NCBI GenBank assembly: GCA_964410665.1
Contig: CAYPIE010000001.1
Span: forward strand, 124,001-188,000
Length of the DNA: 64,000 nucleotides
Reading direction: 5' to 3'
Source: CAYPIE01 sp964410665
GTDB taxonomy: Bacteria; Planctomycetota; Planctomycetia; Gemmatales; Gemmataceae
Part shown: in pieces, positions 10,767-19,816 of the stretch
Layout of the letters: each line of letters starts with the position of its first letter
Position numbering within the stretch: the first letter of the stretch is position 1
Notes under the pieces: generated by a model
What the model was told of the DNA's origin: nothing
Database searches by the model: none
Seen by the model: the letters and a program-made list of their open reading frames with translations, nothing else
Position numbers and translations under genes: made by a program

Positions 10767-11618
10767 ATGAAAATGGGCATTAACCTGCTGTTATGGACCG
10801 CACAGCCGACCGCCAAAGAACATGGGCCGCTGCTCGAGAAGATCAAGGAATGGGGATTCGACGGTATCGAATACCCGGTTGCTGCCATGACCGACCTCGA
10901 CATCCGCGAGCTGGCCAAGCGGGCCCAGGAGCTGGAGTTGGCCTGCACTGGGCTCCTTGCGCTGTCGGCGACTGAGGCCGATCCCGTCAACCCGGATGCC
11001 GCGCTCAGACGAGCGGCGGGTGAACAGATCCGTCAGGCACTCGACAAGACGCGGGCGCTGGGGGGTGAAATCCTGGTCGGGCCGCTGTTCCAAGGGCTGG
11101 GCCGCTTTACCGGCAGCGGACCCACTGCAGAGGAACGCAAGCGGGCACTGGATGTGCTACGCGGTGCTGGAGAGTATGCCGCACGCATGCATATGCGCCT
11201 GGCTTTAGAGCCGCTCAACCGTTTTGAGATGTTTATGGTCAACACCATCGCCGAAGGAGCACGGTTCTGTGAAGAACTTGAACTCCCCAATGTGGGTCTT
11301 CTTGCCGATACCCACCATGCCAATATCGAGGAAGAAAAGCCCGCCGCGGAATGGGCCAAGGCGATGAAGCACATCTTCCACGTGCACATTTCTGAGAATC
11401 ATCGCGGCGTCCCAGGCCAGGGGCACGCCTGTACGGCGGAGATCTTTCAAACCCTCAAAGGTGCGGGTTATGATCAATGGCTTACGATTGAGGCGTTTGG
11501 ATTGAAGGTTCCTTCCCTGATCCCGCCTTTGCATCTGTGGCGTCCGTTCTTTCACGATGCCGAAGATGTTCCCAAGTTTGGGGGCAAGTACATTCGTGAA
11601 CAGTGGCAACAGGCCTAA
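10767..11618 (+). CDS. Sugar phosphate isomerase/epimerase (D-psicose 3-epimerase-like)
   Basis: TIM-barrel enzyme of the xylose-isomerase-like family, closest in motifs to D-tagatose/D-psicose 3-epimerases that interconvert ketohexoses. Putative metal and catalytic residues fall in the expected order: Glu148 and Glu154 (LALEPLNRFE), Asp181 and His184 (DTHHAN), His207 and Arg213 (HVHISENHRG), and Glu242 (TIEAFG). The length of 283 aa is normal. A GGAG motif precedes the ATG. It is a single-gene unit with a bidirectional terminator behind it. The substrate cannot be assigned from sequence; planctomycete genomes carry many such enzymes for unusual sugars. Confidence 0.82.
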   Translation: MKMGINLLLWTAQPTAKEHGPLLEKIKEWGFDGIEYPVAAMTDLDIRELAKRAQELELACTGLLALSATEADPVNPDAALRRAAGEQIRQALDKTRALGGEILVGPLFQGLGRFTGSGPTAEERKRALDVLRGAGEYAARMHMRLALEPLNRFEMFMVNTIAEGARFCEELELPNVGLLADTHHANIEEEKPAAEWAKAMKHIFHVHISENHRGVPGQGHACTAEIFQTLKGAGYDQWLTIEAFGLKVPSLIPPLHLWRPFFHDAEDVPKFGGKYIREQWQQA

Positions 11619-11639
11619 AAAGATCCCCAGCCCAATCGG

Positions 11640-11665
11640 CCAACCGTCAAAGTGGTGACGGTTGG
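11640..11665. terminator. Bidirectional terminator between convergent genes
   Basis: A perfect 10-bp stem, CCAACCGTCA at 11640-11649 and TGACGGTTGG at 11656-11665, has a 6-nt loop and is followed by the pyrimidine-rich CTTCTCTATTCTCTT on the plus strand. It lies between the convergent epimerase and glycosyltransferase-like genes. Confidence 0.75.
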
Positions 11666-11678
11666 CTTCTCTATTCTC

Positions 11679-12521
11679 TTACGATGCATCCTGAAACGGA
11701 ATGAGCTCGCGGTAGTCCGATGCTGGGATGCCCAGATTGGATGAGAGCATCATGGCGATATGTCCGGGCTGCAGGGCAGAGAAGAACGGCTCAAGGTCCG
11801 CTTGCTGCTTGATCTCGTGTTCCCAGCTGATCAACACAAGATCCGAGTCATCATAGTAATGCTGGTGGTCTTCTTGCAGCACTCGGTCGACAAAGGTGCC
11901 ATACAGGATGTACTCGGCGAAGTGTAATTGCTGGGCAACGCTGAGAAACCACGACCAGCCTGTGACCTGATGGATATGCTCATACATCTGGACCAGGTGG
12001 TCGCGTCGCCAAGTCACCAGCGCCCCGATATAGTTGGTCCGAAATCCAGGCTGCTCGGGCAGCCCAAGCAGATGTTCGGCAGTGCGGTGCCAGCGGGTGC
12101 GATTTCCATGGACGACGCGAAACAAACGCAGTTTGCCATTCCGCTCAAACATCGACACCTCAAACGGGCGAACGAAGGCAAGGTCAGAATCCACAAATAT
12201 ATAAGCATCGGCATCGATATGTTCGCCAACCGCGACTTTGATGAGCTGCTGGACGATCCATCCACGCACGGGCAGACTCTTGAGACTCAACCACCAGCGG
12301 CGCGAAAAGGGGGACCGCCGGATCCACCACGGCATCCAGTCTTCTTTGATCGCCAGGTGGGTTCGCTCTCCTTGCAGTGGTGTAAACAACGACTCGTCTT
12401 TGCGATCGACAATGACATGATGCGACCAATTACCGCGTGCATAACGCTTGACGCTTTGAACGAGCAGTTGGCAGCGTTCGAAGTCGGGAGCGTAGCTGGG
12501 TGTGATAATCGCGTAATGCAC
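11679..12521 (-). CDS. DUF6492-type glycosyltransferase-like protein
   Basis: Probable nucleotide-sugar-dependent glycosyltransferase of the DUF6492 kind. It begins with a GT-A-like opening, HYAIITPSYAPDFERC, has a DSDLAF motif typical of the metal-binding DxD, and a later NYIGALVTWRRDHLVQMYEHI segment. The GTG at 12521 is preferred because GGAG stands 7 nt upstream; a GTG at 12596 would add 25 low-complexity residues. There is no signal peptide or membrane segment, so it acts in the cytoplasm or at the inner face of the membrane. It lies in a minus-strand run with a chain-length determinant-like gene, which fits a role in surface polysaccharide. The acceptor is unknown. Confidence 0.65.
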   Translation of the reverse strand: MHYAIITPSYAPDFERCQLLVQSVKRYARGNWSHHVIVDRKDESLFTPLQGERTHLAIKEDWMPWWIRRSPFSRRWWLSLKSLPVRGWIVQQLIKVAVGEHIDADAYIFVDSDLAFVRPFEVSMFERNGKLRLFRVVHGNRTRWHRTAEHLLGLPEQPGFRTNYIGALVTWRRDHLVQMYEHIHQVTGWSWFLSVAQQLHFAEYILYGTFVDRVLQEDHQHYYDDSDLVLISWEHEIKQQADLEPFFSALQPGHIAMMLSSNLGIPASDYRELIPFQDAS

Positions 12522-12754
12522 AGGACCACTCCGAGCCGCGGAACCCCGACAGCGACCGCATTGTCTGGGTTTGTTGGGTTCCGCCTGGGCGTCCACCTCG
12601 CAGCGCTCGAGTCTACCAAGACCGCCAGCGATTGGGTTCTACAGGGCGGTGACGCTGGAAGGGATGGATGGGACGTCATTATTTCCAATGAGAAGGACCA
12701 TATCAGACTTCCCACAGGGTGCCAATGCGGGTCGAGGGCTGTAAGCAGGGTCGC

Positions 12755-13726
12755 TTAGAGCTCGGGAATCCGAGTAAAGGCCCGATGACCGTGGATCGGA
12801 CGATAAATCGAAGTGAAATCCAGAGCGTAGTTAAAGTCATCGAGCTCGGTCTGACGCTCGGCGTGGATGTCAATATTGTGGACGATTAGCAACTCCTCAT
12901 TTATACGGGACCCCTGGATGAGCGGGATGCCCGATGGCGCCCAAATCCCCGAACCGCCCCAGAACTTGGCGCCACTGATGGGATGTCTGCCCACCGCATT
13001 ACAAGCAATGGTCCAGACCTGGTTGGTCGCGGAAGTTGCGGCGAGCATAAGATCCCACAAGTATCCATAATAAACATCTGTCTTAACATTCATATGTGGA
13101 TAGTCACGGCGGGCTTCGGAGCGCCACGAGGCGATCTGAATGACCGCATCGACCTTGTCGATTTTGGCATATTCCAACAGCAGCTGGGCGAACATAAAGT
13201 CATAGCAAGTCGTGAAGCCAATGCGCCCGAACCTGGTTTCGATCACCAGGCGATCATCCTGACCGGTTTCCGTGTACTGTTTCTCGATGTCTGGCAGAAA
13301 CGTCTTGTCGTACATTTCCCCTTGCGCCAAACAGGGGTGTAGCTCGCTAAGCACGTAGGTGGAATTCAGAAACTTATTGCTGGAGCCACGGCGTAAATTG
13401 TTGAACACGATCGCCTTGAGCCGATCATCGAGCAGTGGCCGTAGGGACGTGTCGACCCAGTCCAGATGGTTTTCGAGCAAGGCCTGCTCCATGTAAGGCC
13501 AACAGGCTGCTTCATCCTCCCAGAAATAGCCCGACAAGGAAAATTCTGGAAAAATCGCCAAGTTCACCCCCTTGGCTCGAAAAATCTCCAGGATCTGCAG
13601 CATTTTCGCTTTGTTGGCTTCGATGTCGGGCACACAGGCCTCGATGTTGGCCAGACCCACCGAGAGCAGGGAATCATCATCGGAGCAATAGCGTTCGGCG
13701 ATCAGGAATCCGTTGCTGGGGGTCAT
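12755..13726 (-). CDS. Carbon-nitrogen hydrolase (nitrilase superfamily)
   Basis: Hydrolase of the nitrilase/amidase superfamily, which cleaves non-peptide C-N bonds with a Glu-Lys-Cys triad. All three are visible: Glu61 in IFPEFSLSGY, Lys141 in MYDKTFLPD and Cys174 in GFTTCYDFMF. The length of 323 aa suits a single CN-hydrolase domain. A strong GGAGGAAG lies 7 nt before the ATG. There is no signal peptide. The substrate is not predictable, and the neighbours (glycosyltransferase-like, chain-length protein) do not settle it. Confidence 0.82.
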   Translation of the reverse strand: MTPSNGFLIAERYCSDDDSLLSVGLANIEACVPDIEANKAKMLQILEIFRAKGVNLAIFPEFSLSGYFWEDEAACWPYMEQALLENHLDWVDTSLRPLLDDRLKAIVFNNLRRGSSNKFLNSTYVLSELHPCLAQGEMYDKTFLPDIEKQYTETGQDDRLVIETRFGRIGFTTCYDFMFAQLLLEYAKIDKVDAVIQIASWRSEARRDYPHMNVKTDVYYGYLWDLMLAATSATNQVWTIACNAVGRHPISGAKFWGGSGIWAPSGIPLIQGSRINEELLIVHNIDIHAERQTELDDFNYALDFTSIYRPIHGHRAFTRIPEL

Positions 13727-13877
13727 GCGCAGACTTCCTCCAGGGGGTGCAGGCTAAACCGCATTGTTTGCACCGTCGACCCAGCCAAGGCACGACTTGG
13801 ATTGGCTGGCGAGGTTCTCGGCATCCACCCACCAAGTTTGGTAGACCGTATTTGCCACGGTGACGCTTGCAGGGCAC

Positions 13878-16304
13878 TCACCGAAGTTGACTTACGGCCA
13901 CGGGGGGAAAGGAACCAGGTTTCCCCAGGCTGACAGTGGACAATCGGCCAGCCCGACTTTCGGACAAGAAGGCGGGAAATAGCGGTCGCACAGGATACGT
14001 CACGACGCCCAATAGGGGAGCCTCGAGTTTACCCAGGTCACGGAGTCGGGTGGCGGTTTTGGCCGGTTGCGTAAGTGCCGGTGGGCCGACTGCGACGACT
14101 CCCGCTGCAAAGGTACTCAAGGTTTCGCTGTCGACCGGTTCGGCATGAGCCGGACCCAAGATGATAATGAAGGTATACGCTTGACGAAGATCGGCCAACA
14201 CCTTGCGCATCCGCTGCAGAGCGGTGGCACCAATCATGCGGCGGACATTCCCTGCGGGGAGATAATCGACTTGTTCCACTTGGGTCGTAAAGACCAGCTC
14301 GCGGGCACTCTGGCCGGTTTGGTGTAGATAGGTCAAGAACCCAAGTTGTAACTGGTTAAACAGGATCATGGACCCGGAAGTTTGCTTGAATGCATTACTA
14401 CTCGGGGGTGTGACACTGCTGACGTCTTTGGCATCGTGTCCGTTTAACTCGTCAAACAGGGCTACTTGCTCGGGATCAGACAACGCAGGGGCGCTGCGTA
14501 GCCTTCGCTGCTCGCGGCTCTGCCCAGCGATGACCGAGCTCGGTGGCCGCTCGCCGTTTGCCTGGAAAATGGTGACATGTTCACTGACTGCGCGTTGGGC
14601 GATCAGCATGGCGAAGCCATGGTCATCCAGCGACATATCGAGGATCAGCACCTTCTCTTCGTGACAAGCGAGATATTCCCCAAGTTCTCCGGCTAGCTCT
14701 TCGATCCGGGTATTCGGGTCCAAGGGGGTTAACAACAACACACTGCCAGGCTCGGAGAGACGCTGACTCAGACGCAAAGCGAGTTGTCGTGTTTGCCCGG
14801 CTCGGTCAGGATCCGTGAGCGGGCGTAGGCCCTGTCGTTCCCAGGGTGGGTGGGCGTAATCGGCTAAGACGGGCACTCCTTCGTGCCAAGCGACCCCGCG
14901 CAGCGACCGGGCCATCCGCCACAACTCGGGTCCCATCAGACCCAGCAGCACCAAGCCGATCAATCCTACACCACTGGCGACGGTGAACTTCATCTGCGTC
15001 GTGCCCAACAACTGGCTGACCCGGGGCGGAGTCATGATCGCAAGCTCGGGCTCGAACTCCGTGTAGGCCTCGAGGGCGGCCAGTTGCTTCTTCAAGTGCT
15101 CTTTCTCATCGCGCAGATGTTCTAGACGGCGGAAAAAAGCGGCATGTTTGGCAATCAACTGCTCAACCCCGTCCAGTTCGGTTTGCTTCTTTTCCCGCCG
15201 CAGGTGGAGCACTTGGATTTCTTTCTCAAATCCGGTGACTTGAAGCTGCAGCCCTTGCTTGCGGTGGACATCCATCTTCCCAGGCGTGAAGTTGGGAGTG
15301 ATCTCCAGAGGACTATGCAGACTTGGATCCTGCTCGAACAAGTTTTCAATCAGGCGGATGTCTTCTTTTGTACGATGGACCTTGTCACGCAGACGATCCA
15401 GCTCCCGCCTTAACTTCTCGACGTCATTGGCGGCGATAATCCCTTTTTTGACCAGAGGTGCAGCGTCCGAGTACTCTGCTTCCAGGTTCTTCAGCTTGTA
15501 CTCGTCTTGCTTGAGATCTTCGAGGTAGCCACGAATAGAGATGCGTTTTAGCATCTGATCGCGCAGCGCTTCCATCTCGGACGTACCTGGTCCCTTTTGG
15601 ATTCCCTGGATCAATTCATCATAGTTCTGCAACAACGTCTGCTGGATCTCTTTCTGGCGTGTCGCCAACGCGATCTTCTCCTCAAGTTTTTTGAGGTCGT
15701 CCTTCAGCTCCTGTTCGGCCTCCAGGGGGTCCTCGGGATAGTCGGTGTCGCGGAGCAGATCGCTCAAGACCTGTTCTTGTACTTGGGTATCTTGGATCAC
15801 CTCATCGAGATGCCTGTTGAGTTTGGTCAGTGACGCATTCAACTGTTTCGTGCGCGAAGCCTGCTGGTAGACAATCGCCTGCTCCATGAGCGTGCCTAGC
15901 ATCCCCACGCCACTCTGGGGATCGCTCCAGATCAGCGAGAGCACCAGCATCTCACTATCCCGGGGTACACTAATCTCCAAGTTATTGGCAATTACCGCGG
16001 GTGGGATATACAACCCCTTCTCGAGCAGGGCGGCTTCGATGAGCGCTGGCAGTTCAATCATCTCCTGCATCGAGGGGAAGTTGGGCGAGCGATACAGGAT
16101 CTGATGCTCCTCCCGAATGGTGATGGGTTGGTAAAGCAGGCTCGCGCGAATTTCCCACCGAGTCGTCGACATCCGATTGCCAAGGTACAACGCCAGCCCA
16201 GCGCTGAGGCAAATGCCAATCAAGGCGAGTCGCCAGCGGCGTCGAAGGGAATACCAGAGCAACTGAACGAGCGAGGGTTGCAGATCGATGGAGGAAGGTT
16301 TCAT
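13878..16304 (-). CDS. Wzz/GumC-like chain-length protein with BY-kinase-like domain
   Basis: Inner-membrane polysaccharide co-polymerase-like protein of 808 aa. Order of parts: cytoplasmic N-terminus, first membrane segment at about residues 25-44, a Wzz-like region, a long coiled-coil periplasmic region (about 145-420) rich in Glu, Lys and Leu, a second membrane segment near 440-460, then a C-terminal cytoplasmic region resembling bacterial tyrosine kinases. The P-loop expected near residue 520 reads LLLTPLDPNTRIEELAGELG, which lacks the GxxxxGK(S/T) consensus, so ATP binding is doubtful. A Walker A'-like ILDMSLDDHG remains. It probably controls export or chain length of an exopolysaccharide. 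Confidence 0.75.
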   Translation of the reverse strand: MKPSSIDLQPSLVQLLWYSLRRRWRLALIGICLSAGLALYLGNRMSTTRWEIRASLLYQPITIREEHQILYRSPNFPSMQEMIELPALIEAALLEKGLYIPPAVIANNLEISVPRDSEMLVLSLIWSDPQSGVGMLGTLMEQAIVYQQASRTKQLNASLTKLNRHLDEVIQDTQVQEQVLSDLLRDTDYPEDPLEAEQELKDDLKKLEEKIALATRQKEIQQTLLQNYDELIQGIQKGPGTSEMEALRDQMLKRISIRGYLEDLKQDEYKLKNLEAEYSDAAPLVKKGIIAANDVEKLRRELDRLRDKVHRTKEDIRLIENLFEQDPSLHSPLEITPNFTPGKMDVHRKQGLQLQVTGFEKEIQVLHLRREKKQTELDGVEQLIAKHAAFFRRLEHLRDEKEHLKKQLAALEAYTEFEPELAIMTPPRVSQLLGTTQMKFTVASGVGLIGLVLLGLMGPELWRMARSLRGVAWHEGVPVLADYAHPPWERQGLRPLTDPDRAGQTRQLALRLSQRLSEPGSVLLLTPLDPNTRIEELAGELGEYLACHEEKVLILDMSLDDHGFAMLIAQRAVSEHVTIFQANGERPPSSVIAGQSREQRRLRSAPALSDPEQVALFDELNGHDAKDVSSVTPPSSNAFKQTSGSMILFNQLQLGFLTYLHQTGQSARELVFTTQVEQVDYLPAGNVRRMIGATALQRMRKVLADLRQAYTFIIILGPAHAEPVDSETLSTFAAGVVAVGPPALTQPAKTATRLRDLGKLEAPLLGVVTYPVRPLFPAFLSESRAGRLSTVSLGKPGSFPPVAVSQLR

Positions 16305-16403
16305 GGTGCCCTGGTTTCGAAGTTGGACGCCGGCTTGGCTGTGCTGGGGGTGGTCGATCCTTCGCGAACAAGTGCGTGCTCTCCGCTCGCATCCAGAGCA
16401 AGG

Positions 16404-17816
16404 TCAGCCACGGGGATTCAGGCCACCGCGCAAGTTTGCGGGGTTGATTTTGGGAGTCCGCGGGGTGGCAGGAGGCGCTTCCTCCTCCGCGTCGGACTCC
16501 GCCTGGGCCGCCTCCTTTTCGGCCTGAACCGCCTTGAGCGATAACGCGATCCGCCGCTGATCCTCGTCGATTCCGAGGACCTGCACCGTGACCAGTTGCT
16601 GTTCCTGGACGACATCGCGGGGCTTACGGACTCGCTGGGTGGATAACTCGGAGACATGGACCAGGCCTTCCAAGCCCGGTTCGAGTTCCACGAATGCCCC
16701 GAAATCGGCAATCCGAGTCACTTTCCCCTCCACATTGGTACCAGGTGCGTACTTGAGTCGCGCTGTGTCCCAGGGGCTCGGTGACAAGTGCCGCAGGCTC
16801 AAGGTGATTTTGCGGGCCTCGCGGTCCAGCCTTAAGACCTTGACCTGCACTTTCTGACCCACCGCGACTAGCTGACTCGGATCCGCCACCCGGGCCCAGC
16901 TCATTTCCGAGACGGGCACCAAGCCATCGGCACCGCCAAGATCGACGAACACCCCAAATGGCTTCACCGAACGGACAATTCCTTCGAGGGTGGCATCTTC
17001 CTCGATGGTTTCCCAGAACTTCCGCTGTTTCTCTTCACGCTCACGCTCGAGTAACTCCCGGCGGCTCACTACCAGGTTCTTCTCGACCGGATCGACCTCT
17101 GTGACGACGCAACGGAGCCGCTGATTGAGAAACTGCTCGGGCTGCTCTACACGATACATGTCGATCTGGCTAATGGGCATGAACCCACGAATTTGATTGA
17201 CCTCGACCGACAACCCTCCCCGGTTGGTACCGGTCACCCTGGCCTCGACGATCTGACCGCGGGCCACACTTGACCAGTCCACCGCCACGGCTGCACCTTT
17301 GCGGCTTAAAATCAATAACCCGTTGGCGGGATCATAGCGTTCAATGGTGAAATCAACCATCGAACCGATTTCGGGTCGGCCTTCCTCGAATTGCAGCAAC
17401 GACATGACCCCCTGGCTACGTCCGCCAGGGATGTCAATAAACACATCTCCGCTATGAATGCTGACGACTTTGCCCTTTTGTTTGCCGCCAGGAGTCGAGC
17501 TACTCTGCCCGCCGGGCTTCTCGCCGTAGAGATCTTGGTCATCGAGGCCCGCCAGAGCCGCGGCCATCTCCTCTTCGATTTCCCGATCCAAGTCCCGCAT
17601 CCGCGGGCCGCTAGTGCTAAAGTCGTCGGCATCGAGCTCTGGTGGCTTCCCGGAGACATACGGTGGACGCTCGCGCTGCAACGACTCGCGCTTGTGCGCG
17701 ACATAATCCGCGGCTTTCTCCTTGTGCGGATTGCTTCCTTTGTCAGGATGATCCGAATGAGGTGGATCCTGTGGATGGTGCTCAGGATGCGGATCGTTGG
17801 GTTGCGCCGCAGTCAT
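16404..17816 (-). CDS. S1 RNA-binding domain protein (RpsA-like, four repeats)
   Basis: RNA-binding protein with four S1 domains at about residues 112-178, 190-255, 272-345 and 356-430 (numbered from ATG 17816). The third is the most canonical (GIVRSVKPFGVFVDLGGADG, then LVPVSEMSW), and the fourth reads GKVTRIADFGAFVELEPG. The N-terminal 110 residues are His/Pro/Asp-rich and low complexity, and the C-terminal tail is acidic then Pro-rich. E. coli S1 has six repeats, so this is either the lineage's ribosomal protein S1 or a related translation factor. ATG 17816 is preferred over a TTG at 17837. Confidence 0.8.
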   Translation of the reverse strand: MTAAQPNDPHPEHHPQDPPHSDHPDKGSNPHKEKAADYVAHKRESLQRERPPYVSGKPPELDADDFSTSGPRMRDLDREIEEEMAAALAGLDDQDLYGEKPGGQSSSTPGGKQKGKVVSIHSGDVFIDIPGGRSQGVMSLLQFEEGRPEIGSMVDFTIERYDPANGLLILSRKGAAVAVDWSSVARGQIVEARVTGTNRGGLSVEVNQIRGFMPISQIDMYRVEQPEQFLNQRLRCVVTEVDPVEKNLVVSRRELLEREREEKQRKFWETIEEDATLEGIVRSVKPFGVFVDLGGADGLVPVSEMSWARVADPSQLVAVGQKVQVKVLRLDREARKITLSLRHLSPSPWDTARLKYAPGTNVEGKVTRIADFGAFVELEPGLEGLVHVSELSTQRVRKPRDVVQEQQLVTVQVLGIDEDQRRIALSLKAVQAEKEAAQAESDAEEEAPPATPRTPKINPANLRGGLNPRG

Positions 17817-17919
17817 TTTGAACAGTCCTCGTGGCAATTCGTCACCACTGCACCCTCGGGATGCAGATGATTGTGGAAATTTACGCTATCAAATCAGCCC
17901 TCAGACTGCAACGGCGGGC

Positions 17920-19674
17920 CTAACTCGGATCGTCGTTGGGCATTGGCGGGCGCAAAATCTGATCGAGCGGGGGGCGTCGCTGATGAAAACCGGTCGCACG
18001 CTGATAGGCATCGGCGACCGCCAACAAGGTCGTCTCGCCGAATAGTCGCCCGGTGAAAGTGATCGCGTTGGGCACCTCGCGTCGACCGGACTTGCGAAAT
18101 CCGTTGGGCATCACCACGGTCGGATGACCGGTCAAGTTGGTGATCAAGAGATCATCACCAGCGACATAACAGTCGACCTTCTTAATCATCTCGGCCATTT
18201 GCCGCATGAGTAACGTGCGGACCCGGTTGGCCCGAATATATTCCACGGCGGGGATGAATTCACCGGTCCGGAAAGTGCTTGGCCAGCGGTTCAGTCCTTC
18301 GGGCATGCCATTGCGGGTCAATTCATCAAAGGCGGCAGCCGACTCCGCGGTCAAAATGGTCAATAGCGAGCCTGTCGGCAGATCATTGGGCAACTCCAGC
18401 TTTACCAGCTGGACCCCAAGTTCTTTGAGGACGCGCAGGTCGTCTCGTTCATCATCGGGCGTGCCGGTTTCGAAATACCCAACCCGCGTTTGCTGGAGAT
18501 CGACCCCAGCGGGATTGGCAAACGGTCGTCTTACCACGGAGGGGTCCTTGCCATCGGGCCCATGGATTGCCTGAAAGATGAGTGCACAGTCATGGACCGA
18601 GCGGGCAATCGGTCCCACCTTATCCATGCTCCAAGCCAAGGCCATACAGCCAAAGCGGCTGACCCGGCCAAAGGTCGGCCGTAAACCGGTGGCACCACAG
18701 CGGGTGCAAGGCGAGACGATGCTGCCCAGGGTTTCCGTGCCCAAGGTAAAGCCGACGAGACCGGCCACCGTGGCGCTGGCCGATCCCGCCGAAGAGCCAC
18801 TGGAACCTTGCTCGGGGTCCCATGGGTTGCGCGTTCGGCCGCCAAACCAGCGGTCGCCCATGGCGAGGGCACCGAGGGTCAGCTTGGCTAGTAACACGGT
18901 GCCGGCTTGATCGAGTCGCTCGGCGACGGTGGCCTTGGTATCAATGACCTGGTCTTTATAGGGGGCGGCGCCCCAGGTCGTTTTCGTGCCTGGGTAAGCG
19001 ATGAGGTCCTTGGCCCCCCAGGGGATGCCGTGGAGTGGGCCACATTCAATCCCAGCAGCACGCTCCTTGTCGGCTTCGGTCGCTCGTTTCAGCGCCGATT
19101 CCTCGAGCAGACTGACCACACAGTACAGTTTCGAGTCATACTTCTTGAGCCGGGCGAGGTAGAGCTTGGTCAGCTCAACGGAGCTCACTTGCTTTTTTTG
19201 CAGCAAGCCGCCTAGCTCAGCGACACTCAAAAAGGCGAGCTCATCGTCACTTCCAGGTCGGGTGGCGTCGCGGTCAATCCCAATGGATTCGTCACGGTCG
19301 GCGCGTTGGGCCTGGGCTGCCAACGGTTGATCCAGCAGGTCTGCTTGGCCGTCTCCCTCGGCCTCAGGAACAAAGCTGAGGGCCATGGGTACGCTGTTGT
19401 CCAGCTCGACCTCCCGGATCTGCTGAAAACTGGCCAGCATGCGGCGAATGTTTCTGAGAATGTCTTTGCGCTGCTTTTCGGTGAGCTCGATGCCAGAAAT
19501 CCACTCTGCTTGGTGGATCATCTCCGGGGTGAGGGCCTTTTTCTCTTCGGCCTGGGCGGCAACGGCACGCTGGAATGTCGTTGAGCCGATGCCCAACCCA
19601 GCCAGTAAGTGAAACATCTCCCGTCGACTCGGTTCCAGAGGCCGATCCGAAGGCTTTCGCATGGGTTTGGCCAT
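17920..19674 (-). CDS. Amidase-signature hydrolase with Tat-type signal
   Basis: Amidase-signature family enzyme using a Ser-cisSer-Lys triad. The lysine is in IPWGAKDLIA, and the glycine/serine-rich signature QGSSGSSAGSASA and TLGTETLGSIVSPC provide the serines. The start at 19674 is chosen because TTGGAG stands just upstream. The N-terminus contains a twin-arginine stretch (PSRREMFHLLAGLGIG) and an AVAAQA cleavage-like site, so export by Tat is likely. This argues against the cytoplasmic GatA role despite similar motifs. An extra region of about 100 residues precedes the catalytic domain. The substrate is unknown. Confidence 0.83.
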   Translation of the reverse strand: MAKPMRKPSDRPLEPSRREMFHLLAGLGIGSTTFQRAVAAQAEEKKALTPEMIHQAEWISGIELTEKQRKDILRNIRRMLASFQQIREVELDNSVPMALSFVPEAEGDGQADLLDQPLAAQAQRADRDESIGIDRDATRPGSDDELAFLSVAELGGLLQKKQVSSVELTKLYLARLKKYDSKLYCVVSLLEESALKRATEADKERAAGIECGPLHGIPWGAKDLIAYPGTKTTWGAAPYKDQVIDTKATVAERLDQAGTVLLAKLTLGALAMGDRWFGGRTRNPWDPEQGSSGSSAGSASATVAGLVGFTLGTETLGSIVSPCTRCGATGLRPTFGRVSRFGCMALAWSMDKVGPIARSVHDCALIFQAIHGPDGKDPSVVRRPFANPAGVDLQQTRVGYFETGTPDDERDDLRVLKELGVQLVKLELPNDLPTGSLLTILTAESAAAFDELTRNGMPEGLNRWPSTFRTGEFIPAVEYIRANRVRTLLMRQMAEMIKKVDCYVAGDDLLITNLTGHPTVVMPNGFRKSGRREVPNAITFTGRLFGETTLLAVADAYQRATGFHQRRPPLDQILRPPMPNDDPS

Positions 19675-19816
19675 ACCGCAACTCCAAAGCATGCCAGGAT
19701 GAGGAATCTTGCGCTTAGTTTATCGTCGGCTGGATGGATTGCCGAGCACCGCTGCCAGAAACTCGCCCTGGCGATACAACGAGAAGAAAGCATGGCCATG
19801 CACAGGAGTACTGCCG

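Noticed and set aside
11928..12758. 276-residue open frame on the plus strand opposite the glycosyltransferase-like gene
   Set aside because: It runs antisense to a gene with DxD and GT-A-like motifs and shows no domain features itself.
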